Origin: Bacillus sp. NTK034
GTDB taxonomy: Bacteria > Bacillota > Bacilli > Bacillales > Cytobacillaceae
Assembly: GCF_017303275.1 (NCBI RefSeq)
Contig: NZ_JAFKOJ010000004.1
Span: 248,001 to 312,000 of the forward strand
Direction: 5' to 3'
Length of the DNA: 64,000 nucleotides
In this document: positions 23,900 through 32,900 of the stretch, piece by piece
Layout: each line of letters begins with the position of its first letter
Numbering within the stretch: the stretch's first letter is position 1
Notes under the pieces: generated by a model
Told to the model about the DNA's origin: nothing
What the model saw: the letters and a program-made list of their open reading frames with translations, nothing else
Databases searched by the model: none
Translations under genes and position numbers: made by a program

Positions 23900-25000
23900 A
23901 TGTTCTGGGAAACTTACATGAAAGAAGATATATTGGTGGACCTGGGAATATCAATTGGGATTTTCCTGCTGTTTCTCATTTTCCGGAAGCTTTTCACCAA
24001 ATATGTATTTACACTATTATTAAGGCTCAGCAGAAAAGCGCCAAATGACTTTTTCTCACATGTTTTTGTTTCATTTCAAAAGCCGATTCAGTGGTTATTT
24101 ATCATTATAGGAATCTATGTTTCTGTCGGTTATTTTCCTTACTTAAACCAGCATAATTCTTTATTTTTAGATATTATTAGGGCTTCAGTTATCATTATGA
24201 TTACCTGGGGTTTGTACAATATGGCAGCTGCATCATCTGCACTTTTTACCAGTCTTAAGGTTAAGTACGATCTTGAAATTGATGATATTCTTATTCCTTT
24301 CATTTCAAAGGCCTTGAGAGTTGTTATTGTGGCAATCAGTATTAGCGTGGTTGCCCAGGAGTTTGATTATGATGTGAATGGCTTTGTAGCGGGGCTTGGA
24401 TTAGGCGGAGTCGCCATTGCTTTTGCTGCCAAGGATGTTCTGGGCAATTTGTTTGGCGGATTTGTCATTATTACGGAAAAGCCTTTCACGATTGGCGATT
24501 GGATTATGACTCCAAGTGTCGAGGGAACGGTTGAAGATATTTCTTTTCGAAGCACCAGGGTAAGGACATTTGCACAGGCGCTGGTCACAGTTCCTAATGC
24601 TACTTTAGCAAATGAATCGATTACAAACTGGAGCAAGATGGGGAAAAGGCAAATCAGCTTCAGATTGCGCGTTACTCATGATACGACTAAAGATCAAATG
24701 GCGAATGTGGTAGGGCAGATCGAGTATCTTTTAAAAAATCATCCGGATATTCATCCGGAAACCATTCTTGTTACCTTTGACGACTACAAAGAAAATGGGC
24801 TCGATATCTTCCTTTATTTCTTTACCAAAACGACAAATTGGGGCGAATTCCTGAAAATTAAGGAAGAAATCAATTTTGAGATCATGGATATTCTTGAAAA
24901 TGAGCGTGTTTATGTCGCTATGCCAAGCAGGAAATTATATATAGACCCTGATGGGGAAAATCAGCTGAAAAAAGATTCCAGGGTAAGGCAGGAATCATGA
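23900..25000 (+). CDS. Small-conductance mechanosensitive channel, MscS family
   Basis: The 366-residue membrane protein has several N-terminal helices, then the pore-lining region GLGLGGVAIAFAAKDVLGNL and the beta domain (ITEKPFTIGDWI; VPNATLANESITNWS). MscS channels release solutes during osmotic downshock. ATG 23900 lies 8 bp after AAGGAGG, so the in-frame ATG at 23867 was not used. Length is near B. subtilis YhdY. Confidence 0.93.
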   Translation: MFWETYMKEDILVDLGISIGIFLLFLIFRKLFTKYVFTLLLRLSRKAPNDFFSHVFVSFQKPIQWLFIIIGIYVSVGYFPYLNQHNSLFLDIIRASVIIMITWGLYNMAAASSALFTSLKVKYDLEIDDILIPFISKALRVVIVAISISVVAQEFDYDVNGFVAGLGLGGVAIAFAAKDVLGNLFGGFVIITEKPFTIGDWIMTPSVEGTVEDISFRSTRVRTFAQALVTVPNATLANESITNWSKMGKRQISFRLRVTHDTTKDQMANVVGQIEYLLKNHPDIHPETILVTFDDYKENGLDIFLYFFTKTTNWGEFLKIKEEINFEIMDILENERVYVAMPSRKLYIDPDGENQLKKDSRVRQES

Positions 25001-25005
25001 TAGGT

Positions 25006-25036
25006 AAAAAAGGCGGAACCATGAGTCCGCCTTTTT
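25006..25036 (+). terminator. Terminator after the mscS gene
   Basis: AAAAAGGCGGA pairs with TCCGCCTTTTT around ACCATGAG. The structure overlaps the stop of the convergent minus-strand gene, so it probably serves both. Confidence 0.88.
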
Positions 25037-25577
25037 ATTTTGAAAAGAATGTATTCCACTGTTCGGCCTTCGTTAAAGCAAGAGTGTCCTCTTTAACTTC
25101 TCCCGGCTTTACTCCACTCCCAATGATATAGTCTTCAAGCTCCATGCCTACAAACTCACAGATATATTGAAATTGCTGAACAAGGGGAAGTCCCTTTACT
25201 TTAGCACTGCTGCCGCCTGTAATTACAACGTAAGCTTTCTTCTTTGCCAGCTCTTCTTTCAGGTTAAAGCGTTCATCCCTTAGATACTGTGACCAGCGAT
25301 CAAAGAAATCCTTCATCGGACCACTCATGCCATACCAGTATAAAGGGGTGGCGAATACAAATACATCATGTGACAACATATGCTGCACTAATTGTTCATA
25401 GTCGTCATCAACCGGTGTAAAGCCCCCATCCGCATGCCTCTTATCCACAATCGGTTCGATATGCAGATCTGATAATTTTACCAGGGTGTGATCAGTACCT
25501 TCTACTATTTTTTTTGCCAAGAATTCAGAGTTGCCATTTTCTCTTGTGCTTCCCAGCAGGGCCAAAACCTTCATCAA
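25035..25577 (-). CDS. NAD(P)H-dependent FMN oxidoreductase, flavodoxin-like
   Basis: The 180-residue protein starts VLALLGSTRENGNSE, the FMN-phosphate loop of NADPH-dependent FMN reductases; FATPLYWYGMSGPMKDFFDRW is the second flavin contact typical of YwqN-like proteins. Such enzymes reduce flavin, quinones or azo compounds; the substrate is not evident. Two adjacent ATG codons (25577, 25574) could start it. It is divergent from the alkaline phosphatase gene. Confidence 0.85.
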   Translation of the reverse strand: MMKVLALLGSTRENGNSEFLAKKIVEGTDHTLVKLSDLHIEPIVDKRHADGGFTPVDDDYEQLVQHMLSHDVFVFATPLYWYGMSGPMKDFFDRWSQYLRDERFNLKEELAKKKAYVVITGGSSAKVKGLPLVQQFQYICEFVGMELEDYIIGSGVKPGEVKEDTLALTKAEQWNTFFSK

Positions 25578-25649
25578 AATCTCCCCTTCGTTCCTATCGT
25601 CTTTTTATGAATTTTACATAAAAAGATTTTGGAAAGCAAAGATAGTATC

Positions 25650-25713
25650 TTTACATATGTTTATATCATTTTTACACTCTATTAATTCTTTATTTACACT
25701 ATGTCTCTATACT
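25650..25713 (+). promoter_or_regulatory. Pho box and promoter of the alkaline phosphatase gene
   Basis: TTTACA, TTTATA, TTTACA, TTAATT and TTTACA begin at 25650, 25660, 25671, 25682 and 25693, a spacing of 10-11 bp that matches PhoP direct repeats TT(A/T/C)ACA. TATACT at 25708-25713 can serve as -10, placing the repeats from about -70 to -22, where phosphorylated PhoP activates. Confidence 0.85.
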
Positions 25714-25748
25714 TTTACATGTAAGTTAACAACAAGGAGGTTCATTCA

Positions 25749-27125
25749 ATGACATTAAAGAAATTTACAAAAAAAGCAATTCCGGTTCTTGCCGCTTCTG
25801 CAGTTGCGTTTGGAGGACTAATGGGTACAGTTCAGCAAACAGAAGCTAAAGGACAATCAGATAAAAGAGAGATCAAAAATGTTATTTTCCTTATCGGTGA
25901 TGGAATGGGCGTATCTTATACGTCTGCATACCGTTATTTAAAAGACGACCCAAGCACAAAATTTGTTGAACGTTCCGAGCTGGATAAATATTTGGTCGGT
26001 CAGCAAATGACTTACCCGGAAGATCCGGAACAAAATGTAACAGATTCCGCATCTGCAGCAACAGCAATGTCTGCAGGCATTAAAACTTATAACAATGCGA
26101 TTGCCGTAGATAACGATGGCTCAGAAGTGAAAACCGTTTTGGAAGCAGCAAAAGAGAAAGGAAAAGCAACAGGACTTGTTGCAACGTCTGAAATTACGCA
26201 TGCGACTCCTGCATCATTCGGCTCCCATGACGAAAGCCGCAAGAATATGAATGCCATTGCGGATGATTACTATGATGAGCTTATCAATGGCGACCATAAG
26301 GTAGATGTTCTTCTTGGCGGAGGCACAGATTTATTTGTCCGTAATGACAGAAATCTTACAGAAGAGTTTAAGAAGGATGGATTTAGCTATGTAACAGACC
26401 GCGAGCAGTTATTAGCGGATGACAATGAGCAGGTTCTTGGTTTATTTGCAGAGCGTGGCCTGCCAAAAATGATTGACCGCACAGAAGACACTCCTTCATT
26501 GGAAGAAATGACTACTTCTGCAATCCAGCGTCTGAACAAGGATAAAGACGGCTTCTTCCTGATGGTAGAAGGCAGTCAGGTAGACTGGGCTGGCCATGAT
26601 AATGATATTGTTGGGGCAATGAGCGAAATGGAAGACTTCGAAAAGGCATTCAAAGCAGCCATTGATTTTGCGAAAAAGGACAAGCATACCCTTGTTGTTG
26701 CAACTGCTGACCACTCAACTGGCGGCTATTCCATCGGTTCTGATGGCATCTACAATTGGTTCAGCGAGCCAATTAAAGCAGCAAAGCGTACACCTGACTT
26801 TATGGCAGCGGAAATTGCAAAAGGTGCGGATGCAGAAAAAACGTTGAACCAGTATATCGACCTCGATTTAACTGGTGAAGAGATCCAATCTGTTAAAGAT
26901 GCTGCTGAAACGAAGAATGTAACAGAGATTGATAACGCGATTGAGGAAATCTTCAACGAGCGCTCCCATACTGGCTGGACAACTGGCGGCCATACTGGTG
27001 AAGACGTGCCGGTATATGCATTTGGCCCTTCAAGCGACCGCTTTGCAGGACAAATCGAAAATACAGACCATGCTAAATTGATTTTTGAAATATTGAAGTC
27101 CAATGTAAAGGTTGGAGATAAATAA
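25749..27125 (+). CDS. Secreted alkaline phosphatase
   Basis: The 458-residue exoenzyme releases phosphate from monoesters. A Sec signal peptide (KKFTKKA then VLAASAVAFGGLMG) likely ends at TEA-KG near residue 34. Metal and catalytic motifs: FLIGDGMG, nucleophile Ser100 in TDSASAATAMSAG, HATPASFGSHDE, VDWAGHDND, ATADHSTGG and TGGHTGEDVP. It resembles B. subtilis PhoA/PhoB. The upstream Pho box predicts induction by phosphate starvation. AAGGAGG precedes the ATG. Confidence 0.96.
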   Translation: MTLKKFTKKAIPVLAASAVAFGGLMGTVQQTEAKGQSDKREIKNVIFLIGDGMGVSYTSAYRYLKDDPSTKFVERSELDKYLVGQQMTYPEDPEQNVTDSASAATAMSAGIKTYNNAIAVDNDGSEVKTVLEAAKEKGKATGLVATSEITHATPASFGSHDESRKNMNAIADDYYDELINGDHKVDVLLGGGTDLFVRNDRNLTEEFKKDGFSYVTDREQLLADDNEQVLGLFAERGLPKMIDRTEDTPSLEEMTTSAIQRLNKDKDGFFLMVEGSQVDWAGHDNDIVGAMSEMEDFEKAFKAAIDFAKKDKHTLVVATADHSTGGYSIGSDGIYNWFSEPIKAAKRTPDFMAAEIAKGADAEKTLNQYIDLDLTGEEIQSVKDAAETKNVTEIDNAIEEIFNERSHTGWTTGGHTGEDVPVYAFGPSSDRFAGQIENTDHAKLIFEILKSNVKVGDK

Positions 27126-27135
27126 TGTATAATCT

Positions 27136-27168
27136 CCCGCTGCTTTCAAGGAGCAGCGGGAACTTTTT
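27136..27168 (+). terminator. Terminator after the alkaline phosphatase gene
   Basis: CCCGCTGCT (27136-27144) pairs with AGCAGCGGG (27152-27160), then AACTTTTT. Confidence 0.88.
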
Positions 27169-27190
27169 ACACTATAAAAGGGGGATCATC

Positions 27191-27826
27191 ATGAAAAAAC
27201 TGATCACAATGCTTGCTCTCTTATCGTTTGTTTTATTTGGCTGCTCGGGCGCGCCGGAACAGCCTTCTGATGTAAGTGCAGAAGCTCCGGAAGAAAGTGA
27301 AGCTGTGAAAAATTATGCACCAAACCCTCAGGTTCCGGATGATCGGCAGTTGAAAAAAGCAGGACAGACTCACCTGGACGAAAAAGGTGAACTTACTTTG
27401 AAAAAAGTAAAATACGTTAATGGAACTTACAGCATCGGCCCAATTGAAATGAAAGTGACAGACGCAAAAGTAATGCATTTGAAGCCAGACTACAGCTTAG
27501 TGGATTATTTTCACACCCTGACTCATGACGAGGAATTCGACTTTGTTAAAGTCTTTGTTGAAATAAAGAACACTTCTGATCAAAAAGTGAACTTTGCCCC
27601 GGCAGCCATCCTTGAAACAAGTAAAGGTGAGCAAGTTACATGGGAAAAGGATATTTACCTTGATGGGCTAACCGAAGAAATCGGGCCAAACGAAACCAAA
27701 GATGGCAATGTTGGCTTTATTATAGAAAAATCGGATCTGACACATTTCGATATCACCACTAGCGATGTGTTTAGTGCTGATGGGAACAAGATTGAAGATG
27801 CAGAAAAGATTCAAATCGAATTTTAA
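27191..27826 (+). CDS. Lipoprotein with DUF4352-like beta-sandwich domain
   Basis: The 211-residue protein has an N-terminal signal with lipobox VLFGC (Cys18), so it is membrane-anchored outside the cell. An acidic Pro/Glu-rich linker leads to a domain with alternating strands (GPIEMKVTDAKVM; FVKVFVEIKNTSDQKVNFAP; GNVGFIIEKSD), the pattern of DUF4352/telokin-like immunoglobulin proteins. Function unknown. ATG 27191 follows AAAGGGGG. Transcription may continue past the phosphatase terminator, but no separate promoter was recognised. Confidence 0.8.
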   Translation: MKKLITMLALLSFVLFGCSGAPEQPSDVSAEAPEESEAVKNYAPNPQVPDDRQLKKAGQTHLDEKGELTLKKVKYVNGTYSIGPIEMKVTDAKVMHLKPDYSLVDYFHTLTHDEEFDFVKVFVEIKNTSDQKVNFAPAAILETSKGEQVTWEKDIYLDGLTEEIGPNETKDGNVGFIIEKSDLTHFDITTSDVFSADGNKIEDAEKIQIEF

Positions 27827-27833
27827 CCGACAA

Positions 27834-27857
27834 GGCTCCAAAGATGGGGTCTTTTTT
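27834..27857 (+). terminator. Terminator after the lipoprotein gene
   Basis: GGCTCCA and TGGGGTC pair (two G-T) around AAGA, followed by TTTTTT. Confidence 0.75.
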
Positions 27858-27858
27858 G

Positions 27859-28025
27859 ATGGAAATTAAAATTATCGATGATTGCCATTGTTGCAGTGCA
27901 GTCTTTGGCAAGACGGAAAAATGGCAGCAACAGTAGTCCCAAAGCCAGACTTAATGGGTGAGCAAGCAGTAGATCCAGCTTCAAAGGTTCTTGCTTAGGA
28001 AGAACTGGAAGAATTTTTTCCTGAA
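27859..28025 (+). pseudogene. Possible remnant of a small coding sequence
   Basis: Between two terminators, protein-like stretches appear in two frames: MEIKIIDDCHCCSAVFGKT, then after a shift near 27918 MAATVVPKPDLMGEQAVDPA and, past TAG, EELEEFFPE. No ribosome binding site is visible. I do not recognise a family, and a non-coding origin is possible. Confidence 0.3.
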
Positions 28026-28031
28026 ATGCAG

Positions 28032-28059
28032 CAGTCCTCCGAATGGGGGGACTGTTTTT
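28032..28059 (+). terminator. Intrinsic terminator
   Basis: CAGTCCTCC (28032-28040) pairs with GGGGGACTG (28046-28054) around GAATG, followed by TTTTT. No intact gene directly precedes it. Confidence 0.8.
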
Positions 28060-28064
28060 GGTTT

Positions 28065-28175
28065 AGCTGATAAAATGTCAGGTTTAGCTTATATATCTCA
28101 GATTTCGCTGATAAAAATGTTATATCGCCGATATATTCTAAATTTCGCTGAAAAAATCAATTTTTAGCAGATCGA
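28065..28175 (+). repeat. Phased (C/A)GCNNATAAA array 3 (6 units)
   Basis: Cores begin at 28065, 28086, 28106, 28126, 28146 and 28166: AGCTGATAAA, AGCTTATATA, CGCTGATAAA, CGCCGATATA, CGCTGAAAAA and a degenerate AGCAGATCGA. Spacing is 21, 20, 20, 20, 20. The first unit follows the terminator T run by 5 bp. Confidence 0.8.
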
Positions 28176-28246
28176 TCATTCAAATAAAGGAAATGGTTGC
28201 TGAAAAGTCGAATTCTTTTTATAAAAATTAATAGAGGAGTGATAAA

Positions 28247-29218
28247 TTGATTGCAAAACCTAGGGCAAAACCAATCTTTCTGGTTAAATTGGAGACATTA
28301 TTGAAAAGATTGCCGGAAGGTCATCCAAAATACTCTTTGATAAAAACAGATTATGCCAGACAAAGGGCTGGATATATAGGTGAAAAACTTCTTGAATTTC
28401 CCTTGAGCTACCTCCCCGGCAAGGATTATTTAATATTCCATGATTTGAGACTTTCGAATGGCAGGCATTTCTTCCAAATTGATGTCCTGCTCCTTACCCC
28501 TTTTTTTATTTCCATTCTCGAAGTGAAAAATATTTCAGGATCTATCTTCTTCAATTCCTCATTTAAACAAATTATCCGGACCATTGAAGGTAAGGAGGAA
28601 GGATTTGCCGACCCGGTGGCACAGGTAAAACGGCAGGCAGAGGATTTAAAGAATTGGCTCGTTAGGTACCGTTTCCCTGTCCTTCCGATTGAACCACTCG
28701 TTGTTATGGCAAATGAACACACTGTAATTAAATTCGATCCCCGCGATAAAATAACCCCATATTTAGTAATCCCCTCTTTGGATATCCTCAGCAAAATGAG
28801 ATTCTATGAAAAGAAATTTACATCCTCGTTCCTCAATTCAAGACAGCTCAAGAAGTTATATTCACGCCTAATAGCTGACCATACTCCAGCAGAAATTGAT
28901 ATTTTTCAAAGATATGCAATACAGAAAACTGACTTGATAAAGGGTATTCAATGTCCTAGCTGTTTATCGTTTCCTATGAACAGGGTCCATGGCAACTGGA
29001 AATGCCTTGCATGCAGCCATGTTTCAAAAAATGCACATATTCAGGCATTAAATGATTATGCCCTCCTGATTAGTCCCACAATAACAAATAAAGAGGCCAG
29101 ATATTTTTTGGGCAGCCTATCCAGTGATACTGCAAAGCGGATTCTTAAGCAATCTTGCAGAGTAAGTACAGGAGATAAAAAAGGGAAACGTTATTTTATT
29201 CCTTTTGATGAAGTTTAA
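28247..29218 (+). CDS. NERD-domain (nuclease-related) protein with zinc ribbon
   Basis: The 323-residue protein has a NERD domain in its first half: RAGYIGEKLL, then QIDVLLLTPFFISILEVKN, with the Asp and E-x-K arrangement of restriction-endonuclease-like nucleases. A C-terminal zinc ribbon is formed by CPSCLSF and CLACSH (about 236-258). Biochemical activity is unproven for most NERD proteins. The TTG start at 28247 follows AGAGGAGTGAT. The gene stands alone between a repeat array and the MarR promoter. Confidence 0.85.
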   Translation: MIAKPRAKPIFLVKLETLLKRLPEGHPKYSLIKTDYARQRAGYIGEKLLEFPLSYLPGKDYLIFHDLRLSNGRHFFQIDVLLLTPFFISILEVKNISGSIFFNSSFKQIIRTIEGKEEGFADPVAQVKRQAEDLKNWLVRYRFPVLPIEPLVVMANEHTVIKFDPRDKITPYLVIPSLDILSKMRFYEKKFTSSFLNSRQLKKLYSRLIADHTPAEIDIFQRYAIQKTDLIKGIQCPSCLSFPMNRVHGNWKCLACSHVSKNAHIQALNDYALLISPTITNKEARYFLGSLSSDTAKRILKQSCRVSTGDKKGKRYFIPFDEV

Positions 29219-29266
29219 TTGACAACGAACTTTCCCTGTATTAAAGTTAACTATGTTAATAGTTAA
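29219..29266 (+). promoter_or_regulatory. Promoter and putative operator of the marR gene
   Basis: TTGACA (29219-29224), 17-bp spacer, TAAAGT (29242-29247). TTAACTA-TGTTAA-TAGTTAA (29247-29266), a perfect 7-bp inverted repeat, overlaps the -10 and start region, a typical site for MarR autorepression. Confidence 0.65.
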
Positions 29267-29318
29267 ACAGTTGAACAGTTAAATGGTAGAATAATTACTC
29301 CGTGAGGTGAATATATAA

Positions 29319-29768
29319 GTGAATGTGCCAAATATTAAGGACTTGGTCGACCGGTATATTGCAGTTTCTTTTTCCGTGGAGAAAAAGGCTGCGTCACTTG
29401 TGAAAAATCAGATTGGCAGCGATTTGACCAATGACCAGCATTTTACACTGAGGTACATAAATCAGGTGGGTTCTTGTACTTCCTCAGAGCTTGCTGAAGT
29501 GTTTGACGTGAAAAAGAGCGCGATTACGGCGATGATCACGCGTATGTGGGAAAAAGGGCTGATTCAGCGAACACGAGATGAAAATGATCGCAGGGTTGTC
29601 TATCTGACTCTTACCGAAAAAGGGAATGAGTTGTACATCAAAGCAGAAGAAAAGATTTATAACCTTGTAGAATCACTGATAAATAGATTTGATCAGGCCG
29701 AAATTCAGCAGTTCATTGAAACCTTTGAAAAATTGGATAAAGTACTATCGCAGTCTAACGGGCAGTAA
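29319..29768 (+). CDS. MarR family transcriptional regulator
   Basis: The 149-residue winged-HTH protein has SSELAEVFDVKKSAITAMITRM (recognition region, about 53-74) and the wing RTRDENDRRVVYLTLTEKG, both diagnostic for MarR. It probably represses itself and the downstream exporter through the palindrome at 29247. GTG 29319 follows GAGGTGA. B. subtilis has the same MarR-MMPL pairing (ydgG-ydgH). Confidence 0.92.
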   Translation: MNVPNIKDLVDRYIAVSFSVEKKAASLVKNQIGSDLTNDQHFTLRYINQVGSCTSSELAEVFDVKKSAITAMITRMWEKGLIQRTRDENDRRVVYLTLTEKGNELYIKAEEKIYNLVESLINRFDQAEIQQFIETFEKLDKVLSQSNGQ

Positions 29769-29839
29769 GACTCCCGTTCTAGACTCAGGAGAAATCGAAT
29801 GAGTATGAGCGGAAGACAAACTGCGCGTATAGCCCCGAA

Positions 29840-29960
29840 AGAGGGACAAAGACTAGAGAACGCCACTTCCTGTGGCAACGCCTTTGTGACTCACTTCCTG
29901 TGGGCCTCAGCAAACAGTCAGCGGGGGGAGAGAACCCCACTGATTGAAGTTTCACTTTAT
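29840..29960 (+). repeat. Structured intergenic element between marR and the MMPL gene
   Basis: Contains CGCCACTTCCTGTGGCAACG (29861-29880), which recurs inverted at 51691-51710 with 19 of 20 matches, and an imperfect hairpin CAGTCAGCGGGG with CCCCACTGATTG. I read it as a dispersed repeat. An 85-codon open frame here has no coding features I can support. Confidence 0.5.
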
Positions 29961-29986
29961 CAGAAAATAAAGCGGGGGATTAAAGA

Positions 29987-32900
29987 GTGTATTCAATTAT
30001 TAAAAGAAAATGGCTTGTCATTGTCGTTTGGATCGCAGTGGCTGCCGGCTTGTTAATGGCAGCGCCAAACATGGCAGATCTGGTCCGTGATAAAGGGCAG
30101 ATTACTGTGCCTGAAGAGTATTCATCCACACTTGCCGGGGATATCATGCAGGAAGTGCAGAAGCAGGAAGGCGGAGGGGATGAGACCCAGGTTGCACTTG
30201 TTTTTCATAATGATAAAAAGCTTACTGGAGAAGAAATCAAAGAAGCGGAGAAAGCTATCCGGACGCTTGAAGAAAAAAGCGGCGAAATGGGAATTACAGA
30301 AATTCTTAGCCATTTTAATGAAGAAAGCTTGAAAGAACAGCTTGTTTCAGAAGATGGCAAGTCGATTCTGGCTTCTGTCAATGTAAGCTGGAATGACCGT
30401 GAGCCAGCGGAGCTGAGTGAAGAGCTTTATTCAGCTATTGATGATGTAAAGGTAGATCATTATTATACGAGTGAATGGCTGATCAATGAAGATCTCATGA
30501 ACAGTTCCCAGGAAGGACTGAAAAAGACAGAAGGAATCACAGTCGTTTTTATTCTGGTTGTTTTGCTTCTGGTATTCCGATCAGTGGTTGCACCAATTAT
30601 CCCGCTGATGACAGTGGGATTCACCTATCTTGCCTCACAGTCCATAGTGGCATTTTTAGTCGATAGGCTGGATTTCCCGATTTCGAACTATACCCAGATT
30701 TTCCTTGTTGCGATTCTGTTTGGGATTGGAACAGACTATTGTATCCTGCTGCTGAGCCGTTTTAAAGAAGAACTTTCCTATAATGAAAGCACAGCGGACG
30801 CCATTGTGGCAACATACCGAAATGCGGGCCGCACAGTATTCTTCAGCGGTTTGGCTGTTATGATTGGCTTTGCTGCAATTGGCTTCTCGCAGTTTATTCT
30901 TTATCAGTCAGCAGCAGCTGTGGCCATTGGTGTAGTAATATTATTAATTGCTTTATTTACCATCGTGCCATTCTTTATGGCAGTGCTGGGACAGAAAATT
31001 TTCTGGCCTTCAAAGAAGAGTGCCGAGCATGGAGAAAGCAGGCTATGGGGAACGGTAGGCCGATTCTCGCTGGCGCGTCCATTCCTGGCATTGCTTATAG
31101 TGGCAGCCGTTTGTGTGCCGTTCCTGGTGACATATGACGGAGAACTTTCTTACAACTCCCTGGAGGAAATCGGCGGAGATGTTAATTCCATTAAGGCGTT
31201 TAATGCCATTGCTGACAGCTTTGGGCCAGGAGAATCCATGCCAACGCAAATCGTCCTGAAAAACGATGAGGAAATGGACTCGGCTGAATATATAGGCCTG
31301 GCTGAAAAAATTAGCCGAGAGGTTGAAAAAGTAGATCTGGTGGATACAGTCCGCTCTGTCACAAGACCAACTGGAGAGCCAATCGAAGACTTCTTTGTTG
31401 CCAAACAAGCTGAGACTCTTGAAGAAGGCCTTGGAGAAGGTAAGGACGGGTTAAATAAAATTTCAGACGGCTTAAATGAAGCAAGCAGCGAACTGTCCAA
31501 ATCAGAGCCTGAGCTGCAGAATGCCACAAAAGGAATCAACGATTTGATTTCTGGTACCAATGAAATCAAGTCCGGCCTTGGTGAGATACAAACAAACCTT
31601 GCTAAAATTGAAGATGGTATTCGTCAGGGGTCTGCGGGTTCAGATCAAATTAAAGATGGTTTGGAAAAATCCAAGGCTGGAGTGGAAAAACTCACAGCTA
31701 ATTATCAAAAACTATTAAATGGTTACCAGGATACTCAAGAGGGGTTAACCCAGCTGCAAGCTGGATATGCCAAGGTGGGTTCAGGACTTGGTGAAATTAG
31801 TGCAGCTAATGATAACTTGTATAAGCATCTTGAGGCAAATTATGACTTAAAAACAGATCGAACCTACCAAACATACAAACAGGCTATTCAAAAGAACCTT
31901 GGTGAACTTACTGGGGCCTTAACGGAGTTAAATTCGGGGCTAACACAGTTAAATAGTGGAATAGCAGAAGCAAATAATGGATTTGGTGCGATTTTAAATG
32001 AACAATCAAATCTTTCTGCAGGACTCCAGCAGCTAATCGATGGAATCGAAGCCCAGCAGGCAGGCCTCAATCAGCTTGCTGACGGCCAGGGGCAAATCGT
32101 CAATAATTTTCCGAAGCTGACAAATGGTTTAGCAGGAATCAATGGCGGGCAGGAACAGCTGCTGGCAGGATTCGGCGATCTTGGAGGACAAATCAGCCAG
32201 CTGACAGATGGTCTTGGCCAGAGTGCAGATGGACTGGAACAGGTGTCCGAAGGTCTCGGTTCGGCACAGGATTATCTGGCAGGCCTATCGAATTCGGAAA
32301 ACATGGATGGTTTCTATCTGCCGCCTGAAGTTCTGGAGGATGAAGAGTTTCCCCAGGTGTTTGATGTCTATTTATCAGAGGATCGTAAAGTTATGACAAT
32401 GGATGTGGTGCTTGAAGCAAATCCATATTCCAACGAAGCTATTAATCAGGTGGATGAGATTAAAGCAGCTGTGGAAAGAGCCACTAAAGATACTAAGCTT
32501 GAAAACGCGGTTGTCGCAGTAGGCGGGATTACAAGCACAAATGCTGATTTGAGTACGATGTCAGATCAGGATTATTCCCGTACAGTTGTATTGATGCTGC
32601 TTGGTATTTCGATTATTCTTGTGTTCCTTTTCAGATCTATCATAATGCCAATCTATTTAATTGGTTCATTGATTTTGACCTACTATACAAGTATGGCAAT
32701 GAATGAAGCAATTTTCGTGAATTTGCTTGGATATTCGGGCATCAGCTGGGCGGTTCCATTCTTTGCATTTGTTATTTTGGTCGCGCTTGGCGTTGACTAC
32801 AGCATTTTCTTAATGGATCGCTTTAATGAATACCGTGATCTTTCCATTGCAGATGCAATGCTGTTATCCATGAAAAAGATGGGCACTGTTATTATCTCAG

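Noticed and set aside
29799-30056. 85-codon frame between marR and the MMPL gene
   Set aside because: It runs through a repeat element and into the MMPL gene; composition is not protein-like.
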